Assembly: GCA_016876015.1 (NCBI GenBank)
Contig: VGOD01000003.1
Span: 1-64,000, forward strand
Length of the DNA stretch: 64,000 nucleotides
Origin: Chloroflexota bacterium
Lineage (GTDB): Bacteria > Chloroflexota > Anaerolineae > CG2-30-64-16
Direction: 5' to 3'
Shown: positions 29,519 to 37,927 of the stretch, in pieces
How positions within the stretch are numbered: position 1 is the stretch's first letter
Layout: every line of letters begins with the position of its first letter
Program-made: the position numbers and the translations under genes
Notes under the pieces: model-generated
Told to the model about the DNA's origin: nothing
What the model saw: only the letters and a program-made list of their open reading frames with translations
The model's database searches: none

Positions 29519-30895
29519 TCACGCGGGCAGCTTCTTCCCGGGGTTCATGATGCCGTGCGGGTCGAACAGCGCCTTGACGCCGGCCATCCACGCCAGCGCG
29601 TTCGGGTCGAGCGCATCAGCCACATGGTCGAGCTTGAAGATGCCGATGCCGTGCTCGCCGGTGAGGGTGCCGCCCAGCTCCACCGCGGCCATCAGCAGTT
29701 CGCCCGCGGCCTTTTCCACCCGCTGCATCACTTCGGGATCGCGGCGGTCGCAGAGCAGCGTGGGATGCAGATTCCCGTCGCCGATGTGCCCGTAGACCAC
29801 CACGCGCAGGTCGTTGGCGCGGCCGATCTCGTGCAGGCGGGCCACCATCTCGGCCACCTTGCTGCGCGGCACGGTGACATCCTCCCCCAGCTTGTTGCGC
29901 GCCAGGCGTGCGATCGCGGGGCTGACGCTGCGCCGCGCCTCCCAGAGCGCTTCCGACTCCGCAACCGAGCTCGCCTGGCGCACCTCAGCCGCGCCGGACC
30001 GCCACAGAACCTCGCCGACGATCGCGATCTCACGCTTGACCAGCTCGGCGTCGCCATCCACAGCCACCAACAGCAGCGCCTCCATTTCGGTCGGCAGGCC
30101 CAGCCGCTTGAACTCCTCAACAGCCCGCATGGTGCCCTGGTCCATCAGCTCGGTAACGAGAGGGATCACGTCGGCCTGGAGGATGGCGCCGACCGCCTGG
30201 CACGCATCCGCCAGCCGCGGAAAGGCAGCCAGGGCCGTGAGTTGGGCCGCGGGCTTCGGGATCAGCCGGACGATGATCTGGCTGACCACGCCCAACGTTC
30301 CCTCGGAGCCGATGAAGAGCCGCTTGAGGTCGTAGCCGGCCACGTCCTTGATCGTGCGGCCGCCCAGCCGCAAGACGTGGCCGCCAGCCAGCACAACCTC
30401 GAGCCCCAGCACATAGTCGCCGGTGACGCCGTACTTCAGACAGCGAGGACCGCCGGCATTGGTCGCCACATTGCCGCCCATCGTGGACTGATAGACGCTT
30501 GCCGGGTCGGGCGGATAGAAAAGGCCGATCCGTTCCACGGCTCGCTGCAGGTCATTGGTCACGACGCCAGGCTGGACGACCGCCAGGGTATCCGCGGCCG
30601 AGATCTCCAGGATGCGGTTCATACGCGCCAGGTTCAGGCAGATCGAGCCGGCCGCGGGCAGCGAGCCGCCGGCCAATCCTGTGCCCGCGCCGCGCGGCAC
30701 GATTGGGATGCGCCGCGCCTCGGCAATGCGCAAGACCGCCGCGATCTGTTCGGTGGTCTGGGGATGGACGACCAGGTCCGGCCGGCTATCCATCCACGAG
30801 CCATCGTAGGCATAGGCGGCCAGATCCTCGGCCGCGATGCTTACCCGGTCCGCGCCCAGGGCCGCGGTCAGCTCGGCGATTGCGGCAGCATCCAT
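29519..30895 (-). CDS. glcD: FAD-linked glycolate oxidase subunit
   Basis: This 458-residue protein is of the FAD_binding_4/FAD-oxidase_C family. Segments PRGAGTGLAGGSLP, PPDPAS, TMGGNVATNAGGPR and KDVAGYDLKRLFIGSEGTLG build the FAD site; GHIGDGNLH and TGEHGIG are the C-terminal signatures. It oxidises a 2-hydroxy acid such as glycolate or D-lactate and passes electrons to the iron-sulfur partner encoded immediately upstream. ATG 30895 follows AGGAG and lies 19 bases after the partner gene; the track's start is inside that gene in another frame. A GlcE homologue is absent, as in two-subunit forms. Confidence 0.92.
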   Translation of the reverse strand: MDAAAIAELTAALGADRVSIAAEDLAAYAYDGSWMDSRPDLVVHPQTTEQIAAVLRIAEARRIPIVPRGAGTGLAGGSLPAAGSICLNLARMNRILEISAADTLAVVQPGVVTNDLQRAVERIGLFYPPDPASVYQSTMGGNVATNAGGPRCLKYGVTGDYVLGLEVVLAGGHVLRLGGRTIKDVAGYDLKRLFIGSEGTLGVVSQIIVRLIPKPAAQLTALAAFPRLADACQAVGAILQADVIPLVTELMDQGTMRAVEEFKRLGLPTEMEALLLVAVDGDAELVKREIAIVGEVLWRSGAAEVRQASSVAESEALWEARRSVSPAIARLARNKLGEDVTVPRSKVAEMVARLHEIGRANDLRVVVYGHIGDGNLHPTLLCDRRDPEVMQRVEKAAGELLMAAVELGGTLTGEHGIGIFKLDHVADALDPNALAWMAGVKALFDPHGIMNPGKKLPA

Positions 30896-30914
30896 GCGTG
30901 CTCTCCTCTGCGCT

Positions 30915-32246
30915 CTACAGGCTTTCGTCCAGGACCTGGACGACGTGCTTGACCGCGACCTGCTGGCCCTGGCGACGGCCCCAGGGCTGGCCGCTGCGCC
31001 GGCAACCCCATTCCAGTTGCAGCAAGCAGCCGGGATTGGCGCTGACCAGCAGCGTCGCGCCCGTGGCAGCCACATCATCCATCTTGCGGTCGAGCAAGGT
31101 CAGTGCCATCGGTGTGTGGGTCAGGTTGTAGATGCCGGCGCTGCCGCAACAGCGGACAGGATGGCTATCGGGCAGGGGGCGCAGCTCGAGGCCCGCGATG
31201 CGACTGAGCAGGCGGCGCGGCTGGCTGCGGACGTTCTGGAGGTTCGCCAGGTGACAGGGATCGTGATAAGTCGCGACGACTGCCCCATGGCGAAGCGGCA
31301 AATCGTCCGGCCAGATCGCATCCAGCCATGCGGTCACATCGCACACCTTTGCGCTGAACCGCCTGGCCCGCTCGGCCCAGGCGAGGTCATCGTGCAGCCA
31401 CTCGGCGTATTCAGCCAGCGCCGCGCTGCACCCCGCGCAATCGCTGACGATCGCCTCGACCTGGTCGAGGAGCGGCTCGAAAACGGCGATGTTGCGCCGC
31501 GCCATCTCGCGCGACAGGGTCAGCATGGCCTGGTCGTCCTGGGGCGCGGCGCAGCAGGCCTGGCCCGCCGGGGTGATGACCTGGCAGCCGGCGGCCGCCA
31601 GCACGCGCACGGTTGCGCGGCTTACGTCGGGCAGCGCGACATTCATCATGCAGCCCAGGAAGAACGCGACACGATGGCGCTGTTCGCGCGCCGCGGGCGT
31701 GACCAGCGGCAGCTCAGGCCGGAGCGGCCGGCCGATCCGCGGCGCGAACTCGACCAGTTGGCGCAGCCGCGGCCCGACGCCGGGCAGCCGCCCCAAGAGC
31801 GCAGCCCCAAGCCGATCGAGCCTGAGCGCCTGGAGGATGCGCAGCGGTCGCGAGAGGATCTCCGCCCGCGCCGCGCCGGTCAGCATGTGGCGCAGCAGGA
31901 ATCGGATCAGGAACGGACGCGGCCGCTTCTCCTCGACGGCCACGCGGCCCCGCACGATCAGCTCGCCGATGCGCACCCCTGGCGGGCAGACGGTGTTGCA
32001 CGCGCGGCAGTCCAGGCAGTGATAGAGATGATCTTCGAGGCCGGCCGTGATCGCCAATCGGCCGTCCTCGACCGCGCGCAGCAGGTTGAGCCGGCCGCGC
32101 GGGGAGAAGGTCTCGAGTTGTGTCTCTTGATAGGTGGGGCAGACCGGCAGACAGCGACCGCAGCGGATGCAGCCCATCAGCTCGTCGTAGCTGGGCAAGG
32201 TCGGGCCGATGACGCGTGGCCCCGGCGCGGGATCATAGATGGTCAT
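30915..32246 (-). CDS. glcF: Glycolate oxidase iron-sulfur subunit
   Basis: This 443-residue protein carries two [4Fe-4S] ferredoxin motifs (CIRCGRCLPVCP and CLDCRACNTVCP) and two CCG domains (CSDCAGCSA-type and CCGSAGIYN segments) typical of GlcF and heterodisulfide-reductase-like subunits. It transfers electrons from the flavoprotein encoded by the next gene to the respiratory chain. The pair forms a two-gene operon on the minus strand. The upstream spacer contains a 36-base hairpin and the divergent promoter of the YjbQ-type gene. Confidence 0.92.
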   Translation of the reverse strand: MTIYDPAPGPRVIGPTLPSYDELMGCIRCGRCLPVCPTYQETQLETFSPRGRLNLLRAVEDGRLAITAGLEDHLYHCLDCRACNTVCPPGVRIGELIVRGRVAVEEKRPRPFLIRFLLRHMLTGAARAEILSRPLRILQALRLDRLGAALLGRLPGVGPRLRQLVEFAPRIGRPLRPELPLVTPAAREQRHRVAFFLGCMMNVALPDVSRATVRVLAAAGCQVITPAGQACCAAPQDDQAMLTLSREMARRNIAVFEPLLDQVEAIVSDCAGCSAALAEYAEWLHDDLAWAERARRFSAKVCDVTAWLDAIWPDDLPLRHGAVVATYHDPCHLANLQNVRSQPRRLLSRIAGLELRPLPDSHPVRCCGSAGIYNLTHTPMALTLLDRKMDDVAATGATLLVSANPGCLLQLEWGCRRSGQPWGRRQGQQVAVKHVVQVLDESL

Positions 32247-32302
32247 GGCGCGGCATTATCTTCGACTGCGGGGTTTGTGTCAACTTGGGGGAGACTGGGA
32301 GA

Positions 32303-32338
32303 CAGACCCTAAGGGTTTTTAGAAACCCTTAGGGTCTG
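32303..32338. repeat. Perfect 16-base-arm inverted repeat
   Basis: The arms CAGACCCTAAGGGTTT and AAACCCTTAGGGTCTG flank a four-base TTAG loop. It lies in the divergent spacer between glcF and the YjbQ-type gene, 8 bases before the -35 box of the latter, so it is more likely an operator or a dispersed repeat than a terminator. Confidence 0.75.
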
Positions 32339-32345
32339 CGAACAC

Positions 32346-32374
32346 TTGACAGGAAGACGAAGCGGCGATACTAT
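32346..32374 (+). promoter_or_regulatory. Sigma-70-type promoter of the YjbQ-type gene
   Basis: TTGACA, a 17-base spacer and TACTAT on the plus strand form a near-consensus promoter. The predicted transcription start is about 30 bases before ATG 32412 and about 115 before the alternative start at 32496. Confidence 0.75.
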
Positions 32375-32411
32375 CGCCACGTAACCATATCTTTACAGGT
32401 GGGTAAACGCC

Positions 32412-32912
32412 ATGACCGTCAATTTCGTGCAGGCTGATCACAGGGAGACCGCAGCGATCGCCCATACCACAACCGAACTCCGAGAGAGCAGTAACATGAT
32501 CATCACCCGCGAACTTCAATTGCGCACCCAGGGTCACACCACCATCGAAGACATCACCGATCGCGTCCAGGCAGTCGTCGCGGAATCGGGCCTGGCTGCG
32601 GGCATCGTGACCATCTTCTGTCCCGGCTCCACGGCCGGGCTGACCACGCTGGAGTACGAGGACGGCGTCGTGGCTGACCTCCGGCGGGTCTTCGATGAGA
32701 TCACGCCGCCCGAGCGCGCCTACCAGCACCATCTGCGTTGGGGCGACGACAACGGCAGCGCGCACGTCCGCGCGGCGCTCATCGGCCCTTCGCTGGTCGT
32801 GCCCTTCGCAGCCGGCCGGCTGGCGCTGGGTACGTGGCAGCAGATCGTCTTCCTCGACTTCGACACCAGCCCGCGTACGCGGCGGCTGGTGGTGCAGGTG
32901 ATGGGCGAATAG
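32412..32912 (+). CDS. YjbQ/UPF0047-family protein
   Basis: This protein belongs to the secondary thiamine-phosphate synthase enzyme (YjbQ, UPF0047) family, a small beta-rich fold with weak reported thiamine-phosphate synthase activity but no settled role. Conserved segments are STAGLTTLEYEDGV, HHLRWGDDNGSAH, LALGTWQQIVFLDFD and a final RRLVVQVMGE. From ATG 32412 (AGGTGGG about 7 bases upstream) it has 166 residues; ATG 32496 would give 138, the usual family length. The upstream start has the better ribosome-binding site. The next gene begins 12 bases downstream. Confidence 0.82.
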   Translation: MTVNFVQADHRETAAIAHTTTELRESSNMIITRELQLRTQGHTTIEDITDRVQAVVAESGLAAGIVTIFCPGSTAGLTTLEYEDGVVADLRRVFDEITPPERAYQHHLRWGDDNGSAHVRAALIGPSLVVPFAAGRLALGTWQQIVFLDFDTSPRTRRLVVQVMGE

Positions 32913-32924
32913 GGAAACGTTCTG

Positions 32925-35120
32925 ATGGATCGGCCCAGGCATGTCGGTGTATTGCTGACCGGCCTCTTGCTCCTGACCATTGGATGCAGCGCGCCTCTCG
33001 GCAGACCTGCGGACGATGCGCCGGCCGCCGGCTTCGTCGTGGGCGACTACGCGTTCGTACCGCGCGACCAGCAGGCGCTGGTGATGGATGTGCGCGATCC
33101 CCACTGGCCGCAGGTCGTGGCCGCCTGGGACGCGCCAGGTCGGGTAACTCGCATCGTCATCGCCGGCTCGATCGCCTATGTCGTGCATCGGCCCTCGGCC
33201 GATTCCTGGCACACGGCCAGCGGCCCGCCAGATGGCGGGTTGCAGATCGTGGAGGTCAGCGACCCGCGGCGGCCGCGGCGGCTGGGCAGCTACCGCTCGG
33301 CTGACGTGGCCGAGGATGTCGCGATCGGGGGCGACGTGGCTTATGTGGCGGACTGGGCCGGCGTCAGCGCGGTGGACGTGCGCCGGCCGGCCGCAGCCCA
33401 CGAGATCGCCCGATTGCCCGCGGGGATGGGCGGCTTGCAGATCGGGGCCGGCCGGCTGGTCGGGGTTTGGGGGGGCTGCTCGGTGCGGGGGCCGTGCAGC
33501 GGCGGCTTCTGGCTGGCGGATGTATCGGACCCCCGGAAGCCGGTCGAGCAGGGGCGGACCAAGAGCGAGGGCCTGCCCGGCTACGACGTGACGGTGGTGG
33601 GGCGTCATGCCTATGTCGCAGGCTTTGGCGTCTGGGTCGTTGATTTGGCAGACCCGGCGCGTCCTGCCGTGGTCTCCGCGCTCCGGCTGAACGGCGGGGT
33701 CTACCATGCGGAAGTCGAGGCGACCGCTTCCCATCTGTTCGTCGCCGCGGATGGGCTGCACGTGTTCGACCTGGCGCGCGCGCCCGAGCTCGTGGAGGTA
33801 GCACACCTGCCGATCGAGAACGTGTCGCCTATCCAGATGGCCTTGCGAGGCGGCTACCTCTACCTGGCCGCGAACGGGGGCCTGTACGTCGTGGATGTGC
33901 GTGACCCTCAGCACCCCGCCCTGGTCGGGTCGGCGGCCGCCACGCCGATCGCGCCGCCCATGCCCTCGCCGGCGCCTGCCGGCCCTGAGCCCAGCCCCAT
34001 GCCGCGGCCCACCGATACGCCCTCGCGGACCGCGTGCGACCGCTTCCGAGATCCTCCCTCGCGACTGGCGGCCGCGATCCACCAGCCCCCGTCCCCCGAT
34101 CCACCGCTGACCGCCGCGGCGGGACCACGGCCGCTGAGCTACGCCGCGCACACCCTGTACGTGGATGCGACCGTGGCGCGGCTGGCCGCGAATGCCGGTT
34201 TCGACACGGTTGTCCAGGTCTTTCCCTGGCGCGATCTCAACCCTGAGCCGGGCCGCTACACCTGGGCCGCGGCCGATGACATGGCGCGCAATGCAGCCGG
34301 AGCGGGACTCAATCTGGTCGTGCGGCTCGACATGCCGCCCGATTGGGCGCGCACAGCGACCAGCGCGGCCCTCCCCTTCGACCTGGCTGCGTACGCGGAT
34401 TTCGTCTCCGCGGTCGCCGAACGCTATCGCGGCCGCATCCCTGCATATATCATCTGGAATGAGCCGAACCTGGCCGCGGAGTGGCGTCGCTCCGGCGAAA
34501 GCTCGGCCTCTCACTGGTACTCAGCCGAAGGGGGCGTCGCCGATCCGGCCGACTACGTGGGCGTGCTGGGGGTTGCGTTCCGTCGCATCCGCGCGGCCGA
34601 CCCTGCGGCGCGCGTCGTGAGCGCCGGGCTGGCGCCCACAGGCGAGCAATCGCCCCGAGCCCAGGACGATCTGATCTTCCTGCAGGGGATGTTGGCCGCG
34701 AGCGTGGACCCCTGCGCGGACGTAATCGGACAGCACGCCTATGGTTACGGGCAAAACCCTGCAGCCGAGCAGCCGTCGGCCGGACAGCCGGGGCTGGATC
34801 GCGTGAGGGCGTGGCAAGACCTTCTCCGCGTGCACGGGGTGGACAAACCGGTCTGGATCACCGAGCTGGGCTACACCGTCGGGCCGGGGTTGCAGCCAGG
34901 GGTGACGCTAAACCAACAGGCGGTCTACCTGGCTGGAGCGATCACACGAGCGCAAGCCGAGTGGCCCTGGGTGGAGATGCTGACGGTGTGGAACCTGGCG
35001 TATGGCCGCGCCCCCGGCGATGAGGCGGCGGGCTTCAGCCTGGTCGAGGCGGACGCTGGCCCCAGGCCGGCCTATTGGCGCGTGCAGCAGATACTGGCGC
35101 GAAACAGCCTGGCCTATTGA
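32925..35120 (+). CDS. Lipoprotein with LVIVD beta-propeller and glycosidase-like domain
   Basis: This 731-residue protein starts with a lipoprotein signal peptide (LLLLTIGC lipobox). Residues ~40-340 hold LVIVD-type propeller repeats (VMDVRDPHWPQVV, IVEVSDPRRPRRLG, VVDVRDPQHPALVG). A Pro-rich linker joins them to a clan A glycosidase-like barrel (~400-725) with the acid/base Glu in IIWNEPNL and a nucleophile-type Glu in VWITELGYT, as in GH39-like families. The protein is likely anchored outside the cytoplasm and could act on polysaccharide while the propeller binds partners. The substrate is unknown. The upstream gene is unrelated in function. Confidence 0.82.
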   Translation: MDRPRHVGVLLTGLLLLTIGCSAPLGRPADDAPAAGFVVGDYAFVPRDQQALVMDVRDPHWPQVVAAWDAPGRVTRIVIAGSIAYVVHRPSADSWHTASGPPDGGLQIVEVSDPRRPRRLGSYRSADVAEDVAIGGDVAYVADWAGVSAVDVRRPAAAHEIARLPAGMGGLQIGAGRLVGVWGGCSVRGPCSGGFWLADVSDPRKPVEQGRTKSEGLPGYDVTVVGRHAYVAGFGVWVVDLADPARPAVVSALRLNGGVYHAEVEATASHLFVAADGLHVFDLARAPELVEVAHLPIENVSPIQMALRGGYLYLAANGGLYVVDVRDPQHPALVGSAAATPIAPPMPSPAPAGPEPSPMPRPTDTPSRTACDRFRDPPSRLAAAIHQPPSPDPPLTAAAGPRPLSYAAHTLYVDATVARLAANAGFDTVVQVFPWRDLNPEPGRYTWAAADDMARNAAGAGLNLVVRLDMPPDWARTATSAALPFDLAAYADFVSAVAERYRGRIPAYIIWNEPNLAAEWRRSGESSASHWYSAEGGVADPADYVGVLGVAFRRIRAADPAARVVSAGLAPTGEQSPRAQDDLIFLQGMLAASVDPCADVIGQHAYGYGQNPAAEQPSAGQPGLDRVRAWQDLLRVHGVDKPVWITELGYTVGPGLQPGVTLNQQAVYLAGAITRAQAEWPWVEMLTVWNLAYGRAPGDEAAGFSLVEADAGPRPAYWRVQQILARNSLAY

Positions 35121-35218
35121 CGCCAGCGACCGTCGGCGACAGCAAGGGATTGCCCTTGTCCAGCTCATCGCGCGAATCCACCGGCTTTGTGGTAGAATAA
35201 AGCAGTGGGAGGTGGGGC

Positions 35219-35658
35219 ATGAGGAACGTGGCGTTGTCTGCTCTGCTCATCAGCCTGATCGCTGTCGGTCGCGCGGCCGCGATCCTGGCGCACGCCCCGT
35301 CCAGTCTCAGCCGGCCTCAACAGGCAGAATCGTGCCAGGCTGTCTGGATGTCGGGCAATGATGCGACCATTCTCGGCCAGAGCACTGACGCGGTCGCTGG
35401 CCGGGTGAGCGACGCCGACGGCAGCCCCATCCCCAGCATCTTCGTCACCGCCAGCGCCTACGCTACGGCCACCCAGTGCCAGCCCAGCAGCGGCGCGGCG
35501 ACCGAAACTGATGGCCAGGGCCGCTACCGGATCGACTTGCCCCCCGGCGCCTATCTGGTCTACGTCAACAGCCACGGCTACACCCCGCTGTCTACCTGCC
35601 CGAAGCCTATCCCGACGTCAACAGTTGGTCGCGCATCACCGAAGAAAAAGGAGTCCCC
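35219..35658 (+). pseudogene. Secreted carboxypeptidase-regulatory-like protein, frameshifted
   Basis: The 147-codon ORF (track end 35662) starts with a signal peptide and a CarboxypepD_reg-like beta-sandwich (VAGRVSDADGSPIPSIFVTA, DGQGRYRIDLPPGAYLVYV). At about 35588 the frame breaks: the annotated frame reads STCPKPIPTS, whereas the frame beginning at 35590 reads VYLPEAYPDVNSWSRIT, the natural continuation. That frame is the same as that of the following aldolase-like gene and runs into it. The C-terminal part of the original protein is therefore lost or fused. A sequencing error could also explain the shift. Confidence 0.6.
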
Positions 35659-36549
35659 TTGACCCAGACAACGATGCGTGGTGTGTACCCGATCCTGGTC
35701 ACACCCTACGATGAATCCTTCCAGGTGGATGACGACAGCTTGCAGAACCTGGTCGAGTTCAACTTGAAAGCCGGTGTGCATGGCCTGGGGGTGGCCCTGG
35801 GCAGCGAGATCATCGCGCTCTCCGAAGCGGAGCGCGGCCATGTGACGCGACTGGTCGTCCAGCAGGTTCGGGGGCGAGTACCGGTGGTCATCAACACCGG
35901 CGGCCCGGCGGCCGAGCTGGCCGTGCTGTACAGCCGCATCGCGGAGGCCAACGGCGCGGATGCGCTGATGATCAGGCCCCCCACGTTCCTGCCGGCCGGG
36001 CCGGACCAGATCATCGCCTACTACCGGGCAGTTTCGGAGGCGGTGCATCTGCCGATCTTCATTCAGGACACCCCCGAGACGCCGGTCTCCGGCAGCTTCG
36101 CCCGGAAGATCGTCGAGAGATGCGAGCAGGTGCGCTACATCAAGGTCGAGAGCCTGCCGCCGGCCTACCAGGTAGGCCGCGCGGTGGCCGACTGCGGGGA
36201 TCTGCTCGCGGTCTTTGGCGGCGCAGGCGGCAGCTACTTCATCGAGGAGCTGCGCCGCGGCGCGGTCGGCACGATGCCGGGCTGCAGCCAGCCGGAGGCG
36301 TTCGTGGCGGTGTGGGATGCTTATCAGCGCGGGGATGATAAGATCGCGCGCGAAGCGATGACCCGTTGGGTGGCGCCCGTCAATCGGCTGGCCAGCCAGG
36401 CGCCGGGCGCTTTCTACCATGTGCACAAGGAGATCCTGCGCCAGCGCGGCATCATCCGCACGTCCAACGTGCGCGGCCCCGTGACGCCGCTCGATGAGAT
36501 GACCCGGCGAGAGCTTCAGCAGGTCATTGACGAACTGTACGGTTCGTAG
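35659..36549 (+). CDS. DapA/N-acetylneuraminate lyase-family aldolase
   Basis: This 296-residue class I aldolase of the dihydrodipicolinate synthase family has the Schiff-base Lys in RYIKVES, the YYR-V segment and the GGAGG carboxylate-binding stretch. Family members condense or cleave pyruvate-containing sugar acids and similar compounds. The TTG start at 35659 is preceded by AAAGGAG at ideal spacing; ATG 35674 is a weaker option. The next gene, an enolase-superfamily enzyme, starts 13 bases downstream, so the pair probably degrades a sugar acid by dehydration and aldol cleavage (inference). Confidence 0.85.
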   Translation: MTQTTMRGVYPILVTPYDESFQVDDDSLQNLVEFNLKAGVHGLGVALGSEIIALSEAERGHVTRLVVQQVRGRVPVVINTGGPAAELAVLYSRIAEANGADALMIRPPTFLPAGPDQIIAYYRAVSEAVHLPIFIQDTPETPVSGSFARKIVERCEQVRYIKVESLPPAYQVGRAVADCGDLLAVFGGAGGSYFIEELRRGAVGTMPGCSQPEAFVAVWDAYQRGDDKIAREAMTRWVAPVNRLASQAPGAFYHVHKEILRQRGIIRTSNVRGPVTPLDEMTRRELQQVIDELYGS

Positions 36550-36562
36550 ACAGGAGCGCGCT

Positions 36563-37720
36563 GTGAAGATCGTTGATCTGCAGGTTGTGCCGTTCCGAGC
36601 GCCGAGAAGGCCCTTCAGAAACGGCAAGTTGCTTCCGGAAACCACTGCGGTTCAGACCCTCACCGTGATCGTCACTGACGAAGGCGCCAAAGGCTACTAC
36701 TTCGGCGGGCATGGACATGGAGATCAGGAGGGCCTTTGGCCGGATGAGATCGCGGCGTTGCGCGGCCGCCTCAAAGGAATGCTCATCGGCCAGGATCCGT
36801 TCGACCGCGAGCAGTTCTGGCGCTGGATGTGGGTCGCCAACCTGCCCGAAAACCTCCTCAGCGTGGCCGACATGGCGCTGTGGGATTTGCAGGCGCGGCT
36901 GTTCGGCGTGCCCGTGCACAAACTGCTCGGCGGCTGCCGGAGCAAGGTCAAGGCCTATGCCAGCACCTACCCGAACATGGGCGCGCCGGAGGAATACGCT
37001 GCACACGCGCTGGCGTGCAAGCGGCAAGGCTACAAGCACTACAAGATCCATCCCTACTACTTCTGGGACCCTGTCGCGCAGAAGCCAGATCCGGGGCGGC
37101 CGTCGCACATCGAGCAAGACCTCGAGGTGTGCCGGGCCGTGCGCGCCGCGGTGGGCGATGACATGGCGCTTTCGTTCGACCCGTGGGGGACCTATCGAAG
37201 TTACGAGGAGGCGCTGCGCGTCGGCCGGGAGCTGGAGAAGCTCAACTTCTACTGGTACGAGCACCCGATGCACGAGTACCTGGTGGCCGCCTACGAAAAG
37301 CTCTCCCGCGAGCTGGCTATCCCGATCCTCGCCCCCGAGATCGCGGCCGGCAGCCTGTACACCCGCGCCGATTGGATCCGCCGTGGCGCCTCTGACATGA
37401 GTCGCATTGACGTTCTGCGCGGGGGCATCACCGGCGTGAAGAAGATGGTCTCCGTGTGCGAGGCTTACGGGGTCCGCTGCGAAATCCACATGAGCGGCTT
37501 CGGCAACCTGCAAATCCTGGGGGCGACCAGCGAGGACACCTGCGAGTACTATGAGCGCGGTCTGCTGGCGCCTGGCGTGGACTACGAGACGCCGCCGCCC
37601 TACCTGGGGGCGATCTGCGACCCGCTCGATGAGGATGGCTACGTGAGCGTCCCTCAAGCGCCCGGCATGGGCTACCAGATTCGGTGGGATTACATTGAGG
37701 CAAATCGGATCGACGCATAG
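36563..37720 (+). CDS. Mandelate racemase/muconate lactonizing enzyme family protein
   Basis: This 385-residue enolase-superfamily enzyme has an N-terminal capping domain and a barrel. Barrel residues visible are the KxH motif in HYKIHPYY, metal ligands Asp in LSFDPWG, Glu in YWYEHPM and Glu in LAPEIAAG, and the general-base region EIHMSGFGN. The KxH rather than KxK motif points to a sugar-acid dehydratase rather than mandelate racemase. GTG 36563 is preferred because AGGAG lies 6 bases upstream; the track's ATG is inside the aldolase gene. It forms a two-gene operon with that aldolase. Confidence 0.85.
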   Translation: MKIVDLQVVPFRAPRRPFRNGKLLPETTAVQTLTVIVTDEGAKGYYFGGHGHGDQEGLWPDEIAALRGRLKGMLIGQDPFDREQFWRWMWVANLPENLLSVADMALWDLQARLFGVPVHKLLGGCRSKVKAYASTYPNMGAPEEYAAHALACKRQGYKHYKIHPYYFWDPVAQKPDPGRPSHIEQDLEVCRAVRAAVGDDMALSFDPWGTYRSYEEALRVGRELEKLNFYWYEHPMHEYLVAAYEKLSRELAIPILAPEIAAGSLYTRADWIRRGASDMSRIDVLRGGITGVKKMVSVCEAYGVRCEIHMSGFGNLQILGATSEDTCEYYERGLLAPGVDYETPPPYLGAICDPLDEDGYVSVPQAPGMGYQIRWDYIEANRIDA

Positions 37721-37761
37721 GCGAACAGCGGATGAACCTGCCACCTGAAGCTTGGAAACCG

Positions 37762-37827
37762 GTCCTTCGACAGGCTCCCTGCAAAGGACGCGAGACTTCG
37801 CAGAGCCTGCCCTGAACACGGTGAAGG
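37762..37827. repeat. CCTTCGACAGGCTC inverted repeat
   Basis: GTCCTTCGACAGGCTC and GAGCCTGCCCTGAACACGG-TGAAGG form an imperfect inverted repeat in the 207 bp convergent spacer between the enolase-superfamily gene and the repeat-protein gene. This sequence type is a common bacterial intergenic repeat. Nothing else is recognisable in the spacer. Confidence 0.6.
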
Positions 37828-37927
37828 GGTGGGCTCTGGACGCGGCACATCGGAAGGCACCGCCGGTGGAGAACTGGTGGCTGTAAGATCTGAACAGCTA
37901 TCGAGCATGCCCTCGGTTATGGAGTAC

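Noticed and set aside
32319-34514. 731-residue minus-strand ORF
   Set aside because: It is antisense to the YjbQ-type gene and the lipoprotein gene, both with clear motifs and start signals.
36524-37819. 431-residue minus-strand ORF
   Set aside because: It is the antisense shadow of the enolase-superfamily gene, which has all its catalytic motifs.
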